Shown here in pieces: positions 10,916 through 18,673 of a DNA stretch of 41,753 bases; position 1 is the stretch's first letter; every line of letters begins with the position of its first letter. The stretch spans positions 1-41,753 of the forward strand of contig QHSI01000088.1 in assembly GCA_003221515.1 (NCBI GenBank), read 5' to 3'. The translations under genes and the position numbers were made by a program. The DNA comes from Candidatus Rokuibacteriota bacterium (GTDB taxonomy: Bacteria > Methylomirabilota > Methylomirabilia > Rokubacteriales > CSP1-6). Below the pieces are notes generated by a model. The model did no database searches. It was not told the origin of the DNA and saw only the letters and a list, made by a program, of their open reading frames with translations.

Positions 10916-11901
10916 GACACCGGGCTCCCGTCGAGGGCGCGCCTGACCGCGGTGAGCACGGCGCGCTGTGCCTCCGCGAGCGGCCCGGCGACGGTGCAGC
11001 CCGATGCGTTGACGTGGCCCCCGCCGCCGAACTGGGCCGCGATTCGCTGGACGTCCACGTCGCCCTTGCCGCGGAGGCTCACCTTCACTTGGCCGTCACG
11101 CTCGCGAAGTAGACAGGCGACGCGCACCGTCGCGATCGAGCGCGGGTAGTTCACGAGCTCCTCGGACTCCACGACGCGCTCGGGCACCGCGCCGGACGGC
11201 AGCGCGAGCCAGCCGAGCTGCCCGTCCTCGCTGACCTCGACCCGCGACAGCGCTTCGCCGAGCCAGTGGAGAGCGTCGGGGGCGCGGCGCTCGTAGAGCG
11301 ACTGCGACACCAGCTCCGGTCGGGCGCCCGCCGCGACTAGCGCGGCGGCGATCGTGAACGTCCGGGGCGTGACGTTCGAGTAGCGGAACGAGCCGGTGTC
11401 GGTGTGGACCGCGGTGAAGAGGTTCGTCGCGATCGCGGGCGTGAGCGGCGCGGCGAGCGCCCGGAGCAACTCGTACACCATCTCGCCGGTCGCGGCCGCC
11501 GTCGAGTCGATCCAGTTCACGTGGCCATATCGACGGTTGTCCGGGTGATGGTCGACGTTCACGATGACCTTGCCGGCACGCCGGGCCTGGTCGATCAACC
11601 CTTCGGTCCGATCCGGATTCGGGCAGTCCGTGAGCACGACGAGGTCGAACGTCCCGTCGAGCGTCCGCAGTGGCCGGTAGCGATCGACGCCCGGGAGAAA
11701 CGCGAGGAGTGCCGGCGCCGGATGGGGTCCGCCATACGTCACGCTCCAGCCACGGCTCTCGAGCGCCAGCCCGAGGGCGAGGAGCGTCCCGAGGACGTCC
11801 GCGTCGGGATGGACGTGACCCAGCATCAGCGCCCGACCGCGGCCGCCGAACGGGGCCAGGACCGCGCTGGACGGCAGCGTATCGGTGTGCTCGATCCCCA
11901 T
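10912..11901 (-). CDS. nrnA: DHH-family bifunctional oligoribonuclease / pAp phosphatase NrnA
   Basis: Degrades short RNA oligonucleotides and 3'-phosphoadenosine 5'-phosphate. About 329 residues. DHH domain: GHVHPDADVLG (28-38) and VNVDHHPDN, with the DHH triad at 117-119. The C-terminal DHHA1 domain carries GGGGHVNASG. ATG at 11901 is chosen; an in-frame GTG at 11907 overlaps the rbfA stop and would add two residues. The gene sits between rbfA and truB as in many Firmicutes and Deltaproteobacteria, consistent with the NrnA branch rather than RecJ, which is longer. Confidence 0.93.
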   Translation of the reverse strand: MGIEHTDTLPSSAVLAPFGGRGRALMLGHVHPDADVLGTLLALGLALESRGWSVTYGGPHPAPALLAFLPGVDRYRPLRTLDGTFDLVVLTDCPNPDRTEGLIDQARRAGKVIVNVDHHPDNRRYGHVNWIDSTAAATGEMVYELLRALAAPLTPAIATNLFTAVHTDTGSFRYSNVTPRTFTIAAALVAAGARPELVSQSLYERRAPDALHWLGEALSRVEVSEDGQLGWLALPSGAVPERVVESEELVNYPRSIATVRVACLLRERDGQVKVSLRGKGDVDVQRIAAQFGGGGHVNASGCTVAGPLAEAQRAVLTAVRRALDGSPVS

Positions 11902-11903
11902 CG

Positions 11904-12260
11904 TCACCGCGGCGGGTCCCCGCCCACCTCGCGGAGCAGCGCCTGGATGCGCGCCGCGTGCTCCATCGACCGATCGGGCCGGAAATCTAGTTCGGGCGTC
12001 ACCCGGAGATCCAGGTGCTGGCGGAGCCAGTTGCGGATGAACCCGCGCGCGCTCACCAGGGCCGCCATCGACGCCGTCCACTTCGCGTCGTCACCCAGCA
12101 CCGACACGAACACCTTGGCGGTGCGCATGTCGCGCGCGGTCTCGACCTCGGTGATCGACACGAATCCGAGCCGCGGATCCTTCAGCTCGCGCTGGAGGAG
12201 CATCGAGATCTCCTCCTTGATGAGCTGGTTGACCCGATCGAGCCGCTTGCCCTGCATCAC
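11904..12260 (-). CDS. rbfA: Ribosome-binding factor A
   Basis: Single KH-like domain protein that binds the 30S subunit and helps 16S rRNA 5'-end maturation and cold adaptation. 118 residues. Typical N-terminal RVNQLIKEEIS, KDPRLGFVSITEVE and the later TPELDFRPDRSMEHAARI segments are present. The ATG at 12260 overlaps the ylxP stop by 4 bases. Part of the infB-ylxP-rbfA block. Confidence 0.97.
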   Translation of the reverse strand: MMQGKRLDRVNQLIKEEISMLLQRELKDPRLGFVSITEVETARDMRTAKVFVSVLGDDAKWTASMAALVSARGFIRNWLRQHLDLRVTPELDFRPDRSMEHAARIQALLREVGGDPPR

Positions 12261-12547
12261 AGAATCTCCACGGACGTGTCGAGCACCTGGCCCTCGACCG
12301 TGTCCTCGATGTAATCCAGCGCCTTGGACACGACGGTGTTGGCGTGCCTGGCGTCGGCTGAGACGTAGGCGACGGCGAGCGTGGCGCGCTGCCAGACGTC
12401 CTGGTGGTCGACCTCGGCCACCGCGACCTCGAACTTCGCGCGCACCTTTTCCTTGAGACCCTTCAGGACGTGGCGCTTGTCCTTCAGCGAGGCGGCGTCC
12501 GGAAGATGCAGCTCCACGAGTCCCAGCGCGATGCGCGCGGCCGACAC
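12257..12547 (-). CDS. ylxP: YlxP-like DUF503 protein
   Basis: Small protein (96 residues) of the DUF503 family found between infB and rbfA in many bacteria; its function is not firmly established, though its position suggests a role in ribosome assembly or RNA metabolism. Diagnostic residues are LHLPDAASLKDKRHVLKGLKEK near the start (an SLKxKRxxLK motif) and VAEVDHQDVWQRATLAVA in the middle. GTG at 12547 starts 24 bases past the infB stop. The long open extension upstream overlaps infB and is not credible. Confidence 0.88.
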   Translation of the reverse strand: MSAARIALGLVELHLPDAASLKDKRHVLKGLKEKVRAKFEVAVAEVDHQDVWQRATLAVAYVSADARHANTVVSKALDYIEDTVEGQVLDTSVEIL

Positions 12548-12570
12548 GGCTTCCTCCGGCGCGCCGGCCG

Positions 12571-15075
12571 CTACAGCGTGCGCGCCACTTCCTCGCTCGA
12601 ATAGACCTCGAGGAAGTCGCCCGGCTGGACGCCGGTGGCGCCGTCGACGCCGATGCCGCACTCGAGCCCGGCCAGCACCTCGCGGACGTCGTCCTTGAAC
12701 CGCTTCAGCGAGCCGACCGTTCCCTGGGCCACGACTTCCTCGCCGCGCCGCACCCGCACCTTCGCGCCGCGCACGATCTTGCCCTCCGCGACGAAGGAGC
12801 CGCAGATCGGGCCGAGCTTGGAGATGACGAAGATCTGGCGGACCTGGGCGCGGCCCAGCGCCGTCTCGCGGATCTCCGGGGCCAGCATCCCGGCGAGCGC
12901 CGCCTTGAGGTCGTTGATCGCTTCGTAGATGACGTTGTAATTTCGGAGATCGACGCCGTTCGCCAGCGCCTGGGTCGTCGCCTTGGGCTCGGCCTTCACG
13001 TTGAACCCCAGGACGAGCGCGTTGGACGCGGAGGCGAGCATCACGTCGCTTTCGGTGATCATGCCGACCGAGCTGTGGATGACCTTCAGCTTCACCTCGT
13101 CGGTCGAGAGGCGTTCGAGCGATTCGGCCAGCGCCTCGACCGAGCCCTGCACGTCGGCCTTGAGGATGAGCCGTAGCTCCTTCACCTCACCGGTCAGGAT
13201 CTGCTTCTGCAGACCTTCGAGCGTGATGCGCGTCGTGGTCTTGCCCTTGAGCTTGTCGCGGTCGAGCCGCATGGTGGCGATCTGTCTCGCCTTGCGCTCG
13301 TCCGAGACCGCCACCAGCACGTCGCCGGCGGCCGGCACCCCCGAGAGCCCCTGGATCTCCACCGCGTCGGACGGGCCCGCGACCTTCACCTTCTTGCCGG
13401 AGGGATCGATCAGCGAGCGGACGCGGCCGGAGTACGAGCCGACGACGACCGCGTCTCCCTCGCGCAGGCTGCCGTTCTGGATCAGCGCGGTGGCGACCGG
13501 ACCGCGACCGCGGTCGAGCCGGCCTTCGATGATGACTCCCTTGGCGGCGCGGCTCGAGTTGGCCTTGAGCTCCAGGATCTCCGACTGGAGCGCGGTCATC
13601 TCGAGCAGCTGGTCGATGCCGGTCCCCATCTTGGCCGACGTCGGTACGAAGATCGTCTGGCCGCCCCACTCCTCCGGGACCAGGTTCAAGTTGGACAGCT
13701 CGCGCTTCACGCGTTCGGCGTCGGCCTCGGGCCGATCGATCTTGTTGATCGCGACGATGATGGGCACGTTGGCGGCGCGCGCGTGGTTGATCGCTTCTTG
13801 CGTCTGGGGCATGACTCCGTCGTCGGCTGCGACCACCAGGATGACGATGTCCGTCGCCTGCGCGCCACGCGCCCGCATCGCCGTGAACGCCTCGTGGCCC
13901 GGCGTGTCGAGGAACGTGACCTTGCCGTGCGACGTCGTGACCTGGTACGCCCCGATGTGCTGCGTGATGCCACCGAACTCCTTCTCGGCGACCTTCGACT
14001 TCCTGATTGCGTCGAGCAGCGAGGTCTTGCCGTGGTCGACGTGACCCATCACGGTGACGACCGGCGGGCGCAGTGAGAGCTGGGCCGGATCGGTGTCCTC
14101 CTCGTCGACGACGTCGCCTTCGACCGAGCGGATCTCGACGTCGAAGTTGAACTTGTCGGCCACCAGCTTGGCCGCGGTCGGATCCAGCAGCTCGTTCACC
14201 GTCGCCATCACGCCGAGCTCGAGCAGCGTCTTGATGACCTCGCCCGACTTGCGCCGCATCCTCTCGGCGAGCTCGCCGACCGTGACCGATTCGGGCACGC
14301 GGATCAACTCGCGCTTGACTTCGACCGGCGCCGCCGGCGGTGCCTCGATGACCGCGGTCGCGACGGCGGCCGGGGCCATCGGAGCGGGAGCGCCCGATGC
14401 CGCGGGCGGAGCGACGACGGCGGGGCGCACCGGGGCCGGCGGCGACGGGGCCACGATCCGCGGCGGCGGTGGCGGTGAGGCTGGTCGAGCCGGGGCGATC
14501 GTGACGCGCGGGGGCGCGAACGGTCCCGCCGGTAGCCGCGACGGTCGCGGCGGCGGCGCGGGCCGCTCCAGCGGCCGGAACGGAACGATCTTGGGCTCGG
14601 GTTTGCTGGGGGCCGCCGGCGGCGGCGCCACCGTGGCGGCCGGCCTCACGACGGCCGGCTCGGAGGGAGGCGCGACGACGAGAGGTTCCAGAACGATCTC
14701 GGGCTCGGGAATCGGGATGATCGGCACCTCCGGAGCGACCTCCGGGACGGACGCGGCCGGCTTGGGCTTGACGATCGTCGCCGCCGGCTTGACCTCCGCC
14801 AGCGCGTCGTCTTCGGTCTTGGGCTTCTTGCCCCGCGATGCCGGCTTGGCCACGCCTTCTTCCTTCGGCTTCGGCACGCGCTTGGGCTTCGGCGCTTCCG
14901 GCAGATCCCGCCCCTTGCCGAGCTTGACGCGCAATGCGTTGGCGAGGGCGCTGTCGAGGGGACTCATGGCCCGGACACCCTTGTGTCCCATCTCCTCGGC
15001 GGCGACCATCAGGTCCTTGCTCGTGACGCCGAGTTCCTTGGCGAGCTCGATCACCTTTATCTTTGCTGCTGCCAC
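12571..15075 (-). CDS. infB: Translation initiation factor IF-2
   Basis: GTPase that brings fMet-tRNA to the 30S P site and promotes subunit joining. 834 residues. The N-terminal IF2_N motif (KVIELAKELGV) is at 6-16; a Pro/Ala-rich linker spans about 100-255; a second IF2_N-like segment is at 262-300. The G domain has GHVDHGKT (344-351), DTPGH (390-394) and NKID (443-446); domains II-IV follow with the C-terminal fMet-tRNA-binding region. The GTG at 15075 has a strong GGAGG-rich site upstream. The proline-rich linker is long and low in complexity but in frame. Central gene of the nusA-infB operon. Confidence 0.98.
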   Translation of the reverse strand: MAAAKIKVIELAKELGVTSKDLMVAAEEMGHKGVRAMSPLDSALANALRVKLGKGRDLPEAPKPKRVPKPKEEGVAKPASRGKKPKTEDDALAEVKPAATIVKPKPAASVPEVAPEVPIIPIPEPEIVLEPLVVAPPSEPAVVRPAATVAPPPAAPSKPEPKIVPFRPLERPAPPPRPSRLPAGPFAPPRVTIAPARPASPPPPPRIVAPSPPAPVRPAVVAPPAASGAPAPMAPAAVATAVIEAPPAAPVEVKRELIRVPESVTVGELAERMRRKSGEVIKTLLELGVMATVNELLDPTAAKLVADKFNFDVEIRSVEGDVVDEEDTDPAQLSLRPPVVTVMGHVDHGKTSLLDAIRKSKVAEKEFGGITQHIGAYQVTTSHGKVTFLDTPGHEAFTAMRARGAQATDIVILVVAADDGVMPQTQEAINHARAANVPIIVAINKIDRPEADAERVKRELSNLNLVPEEWGGQTIFVPTSAKMGTGIDQLLEMTALQSEILELKANSSRAAKGVIIEGRLDRGRGPVATALIQNGSLREGDAVVVGSYSGRVRSLIDPSGKKVKVAGPSDAVEIQGLSGVPAAGDVLVAVSDERKARQIATMRLDRDKLKGKTTTRITLEGLQKQILTGEVKELRLILKADVQGSVEALAESLERLSTDEVKLKVIHSSVGMITESDVMLASASNALVLGFNVKAEPKATTQALANGVDLRNYNVIYEAINDLKAALAGMLAPEIRETALGRAQVRQIFVISKLGPICGSFVAEGKIVRGAKVRVRRGEEVVAQGTVGSLKRFKDDVREVLAGLECGIGVDGATGVQPGDFLEVYSSEEVARTL

Positions 15076-15091
15076 GTCCCCTTCACCTCCC

Positions 15092-15430
15092 TCACGCTTT
15101 CACTGCTGCGTCGATCGCCTCGCGCGCGGAACACTCGACCGCCCCACACGCGCGTTCGACCACCGCGCGCCGTCGTCCGGCACGCGCGTTTGCGATCACA
15201 AGCTCCGGGCCGACCTCGCTCGGCGCGCGGAACGCGTGCGTGAGCCGCCCACGGCTGAACGCGCGTTCCATGCACTCGGCATCGGCACAGACGTAGGCCC
15301 CGCGTCCGACCGCGCGTCCGTCCGGATCGGTCACGACACGGCCGTCCGGTCGTCGCACCAGCCGCACCAGCGCGCCCTTCGGGCGGGCCTGGCGACATCC
15401 GAGACAGGTCCGACGAGGTCCCGCGTTCAT
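15092..15430 (-). CDS. ylxR: YlxR (DUF448) RNA-binding protein
   Basis: 112-residue DUF448/YlxR protein, normally encoded between nusA and infB. The defining CLGCR motif near residue 9 and GRGAYVCADAEC with following basic helix are present. The fold is known to resemble an RNA-binding domain; work in other bacteria links YlxR to RNase P or nucleoid-associated regulation, which I cannot judge here. ATG at 15430 overlaps the nusA stop (ATGA). The basic Arg-rich C-terminal half supports nucleic-acid binding. Confidence 0.93.
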   Translation of the reverse strand: MNAGPRRTCLGCRQARPKGALVRLVRRPDGRVVTDPDGRAVGRGAYVCADAECMERAFSRGRLTHAFRAPSEVGPELVIANARAGRRRAVVERACGAVECSAREAIDAAVKA

Positions 15431-16773
15431 GAGGAGCTCGAGCTCTCAGGCGAGTCCGGGCGAACGTCGTCGTCGGCCACGCTCACGCTGTCCGGCACAC
15501 CGTGGCTCGCCATCCACTTCTCCGCGGCCAGGTAGATCGCGTCCACCTCGTCGCCGACCTCCGGGATGGCGGCGAGCCTCTCGCGCCCGGCCTTCATGAT
15601 CGCCGCGGGCGAGCCGAGCCCCGCGGCGACCAGGGCCTCGGTCGCCGCGGCGCCCACCGGCAGCGAGGCCAGCGCCGCGCGATCGGCCGCCACCGACGGG
15701 TCGCGCGGCGAGCGCTCCGCCTCGATCTCGGACTCGCTCTTGATGTCGATCCGCATGCCCGTCAGCTTCGCGGCCAGCCGCGCGTTCTGTCCCTTCTTGC
15801 CGATGGCGAGCGACAACTGGTTGTCGGGCACGATCACCAGGGCCGAGGGCTGCCCCTCGCCCTCGGCGATCTCGTTGATCACCACCGACGAGACCTTGGC
15901 CGGCGACAGCGCGCGAGCCACGAACGTGGACGGATCGTGCGACCACTCGATGATGTCGATCTTCTCGCCGCGCAGCTCACGGCTGATGACCTGGATGCGC
16001 GTTCCGCGCAGCCCGACGCAGGCGCCGATCGGGTCGACGTCGCGCTTCGTCGACGCGACCGCGACCTTGGCCCGCTCGCCGGCCTCGCGCGCTGTCGCCT
16101 TCACGAGGACGATCCCTTCCTGGATCTCCGGGATCTCGGTCTGGAAGAGCCGCGCCAGATAGCCCGGGTGCGTCCGGGAGAGCGAGATCTGCGGGCCCTT
16201 GGCGGTCCGCCGCACCTCGAGCACGAACGCACGGATGCGATCCCCCGGGTTGTAGCGCTCGCCGGGGATCTGTTCGCGCTCCGGCAGGATCGCTTCGGCC
16301 TTGCCAATTTCCAAGATTACGTTGCGCTTCTCGATGCGATGCACGATGCCGCGGAGGATCTGGCCTTCCTTGCCGGCGAACTCCGAGTAGATGCCCTCAC
16401 GCTCGGCGTCGCGCACCTTCTGGAGAATGACCTGCTTGGCGGTCTGGGCCGCGATCCGGCCGAAATCCTGCGGCGGCCGCTCCTGCTCGAGCTCGAGCTC
16501 GTCGTCGAGCTCGGCATCGGCGTTCAGCGCCTTGGCGGCGGTGAGGCTGATCTCCTGCTTGTCGTCGGCGACCGCCTCCACAACTTTCTTCCGGCAGTAC
16601 ACGCGCAGGTCGCCGCTCTTGCGGTCGATGTGCATCCGCAAGTTCTCGGCGGCACCGAGGGTCTTGCGCGATGCCGAGAGGAGGGCAGACTCCAGCGCCT
16701 CGAAGAGGATCTCCTTGTCGATCCCCTTCTCGCGCCCGATCTGCTCGATGACGCTGATCAGCTCTCGGTTCAT
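15427..16773 (-). CDS. nusA: Transcription termination/antitermination factor NusA
   Basis: Binds RNA polymerase and nascent RNA, modulating pausing, termination and antitermination. 448 residues. Domains in order: N-terminal RNAP-binding domain (1-about 125), S1 domain (about 135-200, with GIVHRIEKRNVILEIG), KH1 (about 230-290, with GLRGTRIQVISREL), KH2 (about 295-350, with LAIGKKGQNARLA), then a helix-hairpin-helix segment (about 365-425) and an acidic, serine-rich tail. ATG at 16773; the gene begins 25 bases after rimP. Length and order match the compact NusA of most non-enteric bacteria. Confidence 0.98.
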   Translation of the reverse strand: MNRELISVIEQIGREKGIDKEILFEALESALLSASRKTLGAAENLRMHIDRKSGDLRVYCRKKVVEAVADDKQEISLTAAKALNADAELDDELELEQERPPQDFGRIAAQTAKQVILQKVRDAEREGIYSEFAGKEGQILRGIVHRIEKRNVILEIGKAEAILPEREQIPGERYNPGDRIRAFVLEVRRTAKGPQISLSRTHPGYLARLFQTEIPEIQEGIVLVKATAREAGERAKVAVASTKRDVDPIGACVGLRGTRIQVISRELRGEKIDIIEWSHDPSTFVARALSPAKVSSVVINEIAEGEGQPSALVIVPDNQLSLAIGKKGQNARLAAKLTGMRIDIKSESEIEAERSPRDPSVAADRAALASLPVGAAATEALVAAGLGSPAAIMKAGRERLAAIPEVGDEVDAIYLAAEKWMASHGVPDSVSVADDDVRPDSPESSSSS

Positions 16774-16797
16774 CGACTCCGTAACCTGCCTGAGATT

Positions 16798-17265
16798 CTA
16801 CGCCTTGCGGGGCCAGGGGACCTCCGCCTCCAGCCGGGCCTTGGTGACGCCGGCTCGTCCAAGCTCCACCCGCTCGCCCCCGCGGTCCAGCACCAATCGC
16901 TCGGGCGTGACCTCTGTCAGACGCCCCCTGATCTCCTCGCCACCGGCCAGCCAGCATCGTACCTGTTTGCCGACCGCCCAGCGGTACTCTCGCTCCTTCC
17001 GTAGCTGTCGATCGAGTCCGGGCGACGACACTTCGAGGTCGTAGCCGCCCTCGATCACCGCGGCCGCGTCGAGCACGTCGCCGACCTCGCGGCTCAGGCG
17101 CTCGCAGTCGCCGACCTCGATCCCGCCCGGCTTGTCGACGAAGAGGCGTAACACTCCGCGCGGACGCAGCCCGCGCCACTCGAGGTCGACCAGCTCGAGC
17201 CCGTGTTCGCCCACGACCGGCGACACCGCTTCCTCGATCAACGCCCCCCTGTCCGTTTCATCCAT
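16798..17265 (-). CDS. rimP: Ribosome maturation factor RimP
   Basis: Needed for maturation of the 30S subunit. 155 residues with the start at ATG 17265, chosen because AGGAG lies 7 bases upstream; a 13-residue upstream extension lacks support. The family pattern is visible: GLELVDLEW in the first domain, LRLFVDKPGGI, DVLDA and YDLEVSSPGLDRQL before the C-terminal SH3-like domain with RGRL. First gene after the strong terminator at 17314-17340, so a promoter is expected in the short gap, but I see no convincing pair. Confidence 0.95.
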   Translation of the reverse strand: MDETDRGALIEEAVSPVVGEHGLELVDLEWRGLRPRGVLRLFVDKPGGIEVGDCERLSREVGDVLDAAAVIEGGYDLEVSSPGLDRQLRKEREYRWAVGKQVRCWLAGGEEIRGRLTEVTPERLVLDRGGERVELGRAGVTKARLEAEVPWPRKA

Positions 17266-17313
17266 GGCGTCACTCCTACGGGACCCCAAAACTCCCACCC
17301 GCACACAAAAACT

Positions 17314-17340
17314 AAAAAAAGCGGGCTAGGCCCACTTTTT
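17314..17340 (-). terminator. Strong intrinsic terminator after the rplM-to-ferredoxin unit
   Basis: On the minus strand an A-rich arm and AGTGGGC, a CTA loop and GCCCGCT, then seven T and a further T-rich run. The stem is fully paired with one G-U. A-runs on one side and T-runs on the other make it potentially bidirectional. It directly follows the ferredoxin stop codon and separates it from rimP. Confidence 0.9.
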
Positions 17341-17675
17341 CAGGAATTTAGCACGTACGGTGGGCAGAGGCAAGGCATCGACGCACGGCGGGGACACAGC
17401 GAGCGAGGCTTGCCGCCTTTGATGTGGGACTCGAAGATCTCCTTCAGATCCGACTCTTGCACCCCCCCGTACCAGACGTTGTCGGGGTAGACGACCATCA
17501 TCGGGCCATGGCCGCACTGCGAGAAGCAGCCGGCCTTGTTGATCCGGACGTCTGTCTTCAGGCCGGACTTCACCGCCTCGTCGCGCAGGTACTTGACGAA
17601 TTGCTCGACGTTGCCCTGGGTCGGGCAGGAGTCGCCGGACGTGCACACGAAGACGTGGCTCTCGTACTGTCCCAT
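17340..17675 (-). CDS. Thioredoxin-like [2Fe-2S] ferredoxin
   Basis: 111-residue protein of the (2Fe-2S) ferredoxin/NuoE-like thioredoxin-fold family. Likely cluster ligands are C11, C17, C50 and C54 (VCTSGDSC and KAGCFSQCGHGP); VVYPDNVWYGGV is the typical segment after the second pair. Its ATG overlaps the ispG stop (TGATG), so the two are translationally coupled. IspG needs low-potential electrons for its [4Fe-4S] chemistry, so this ferredoxin is a plausible partner (inference). After GGKP the C-terminus becomes unusual (residues 91-111, three extra cysteines); it may be a natural tail or a damaged end. The intrinsic terminator starts at its stop codon. Confidence 0.88.
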   Translation of the reverse strand: MGQYESHVFVCTSGDSCPTQGNVEQFVKYLRDEAVKSGLKTDVRINKAGCFSQCGHGPMMVVYPDNVWYGGVQESDLKEIFESHIKGGKPRSLCPRRASMPCLCPPYVLNS

Positions 17676-18665
17676 CAGTCGGCCTCCACCGCCGCTGTCT
17701 TCGCGGCCTTGCGCTCCGTGATGAACTTGTCGACTTCCTCGCGCATGGCCTGGACGATCTCCTGCTCGGCCACTTTGCGGATGACCTCGCCGTTCTTGAA
17801 GATGAGGCCGATCCCGCGGCCTCCGGCCACGCCGATGTCCGCCGCCCGCGCTTCGCCCGGGCCGTTGACCTCGCATCCCATCACCGCGATGTGAATCTCC
17901 TCGTTAAGCCCCTTGAACTCGTCTTCCACCTCGCGGGCGAGCTTCACCAGGTCCACGTCGGCGCGCCCGCACGACGGACACGCGACGAAGGTGAGGCCGC
18001 CCTTGCGAAGCCCGAGCGACTTCAAGATGTCGATGCCGACCCGCACCTCTTCGACCGGGTCGGCGGACAGCGAGACGCGGATCGTGTCGCCGACGCCTTC
18101 GGAGAGGAGCGCGCCCAGACCCACCGCGGACTTGATCGTCCCCACGCCCGGCGTCCCCGCCTCCGTGACGCCGAGGTGGAATGGATACTCGACCTTGTCG
18201 GCGAGCATCCGGTAGGCCTCCATCATCATGAGCGGATCGGACGCTTTGAGTGAGATCTTCATCTCGGGATAGCCGCAGTCCTCCAGGATTCGGATGTGGC
18301 TCCTTGGCGACGTTGACGACTTCCTGCACGAAGCCCTTGCCGCCGATGTTCCCCGGGTTCAGCCGGAGGCCGTCCACCCCCTGCTCGAGCGCGATCAGGG
18401 CGAGCTTGTAGTTGAAGTGGATGTCGGCCACCAGCGGGATCCTGATCTGCCGCTTGATCTCGCCGAGTTTCTCGGCGGCCTCCCGAACCGGGACCGCGCA
18501 CCGGACCACGTCACAGCCCGCCGCCTCCAGCGACCAGATCTCGAGCAGCGTCGCCTGGACGTCGCGCGTGTCGGTCTTCGTCATCGACTGCACGGTGATC
18601 GGAGCCTCGCCGCCCACCTTGAGGTTCCCGAGCTGGATCTGCCTCGTCGTTCGCCGTGTGATCAT
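17675..18665 (-). pseudogene. ispG: (E)-4-hydroxy-3-methylbut-2-enyl-diphosphate synthase IspG, internally broken
   Basis: Penultimate MEP-pathway enzyme (MEcPP to HMBPP), [4Fe-4S] dependent. The N-terminal part starts at ATG 18665 and contains GEAPITVQSMTKTDTRDV, VADIHFNYK and [12 protein letters not shown]; it is in frame to VVNVAKE (ending at 18300). The family sequence resumes in another frame at HIRILEDCG (from 18298) and continues through [16 protein letters not shown], and the cluster cysteines CPSCGR and CEVNGPGE to the stop at 17675. About 36 residues that normally follow AKE (the IPIRIGVNAGSL region with substrate-binding residues) are missing, with a frame change, i.e. roughly 107 bases. 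Because the MEP pathway (dxr is present and intact) should need this enzyme, an assembly join is more likely than a real loss. Confidence 0.88.
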
Positions 18666-18673
18666 TCGCTGTC

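Noticed and set aside
12548-12661. A longer start for YlxP
   Set aside because: The extension overlaps the infB stop and has no family similarity; the GTG at 12547 gives the normal length.
15502-17004. A 500-codon plus-strand frame opposite nusA/rimP
   Set aside because: Shadow frame; nusA with S1 and KH motifs is clear on the other strand.
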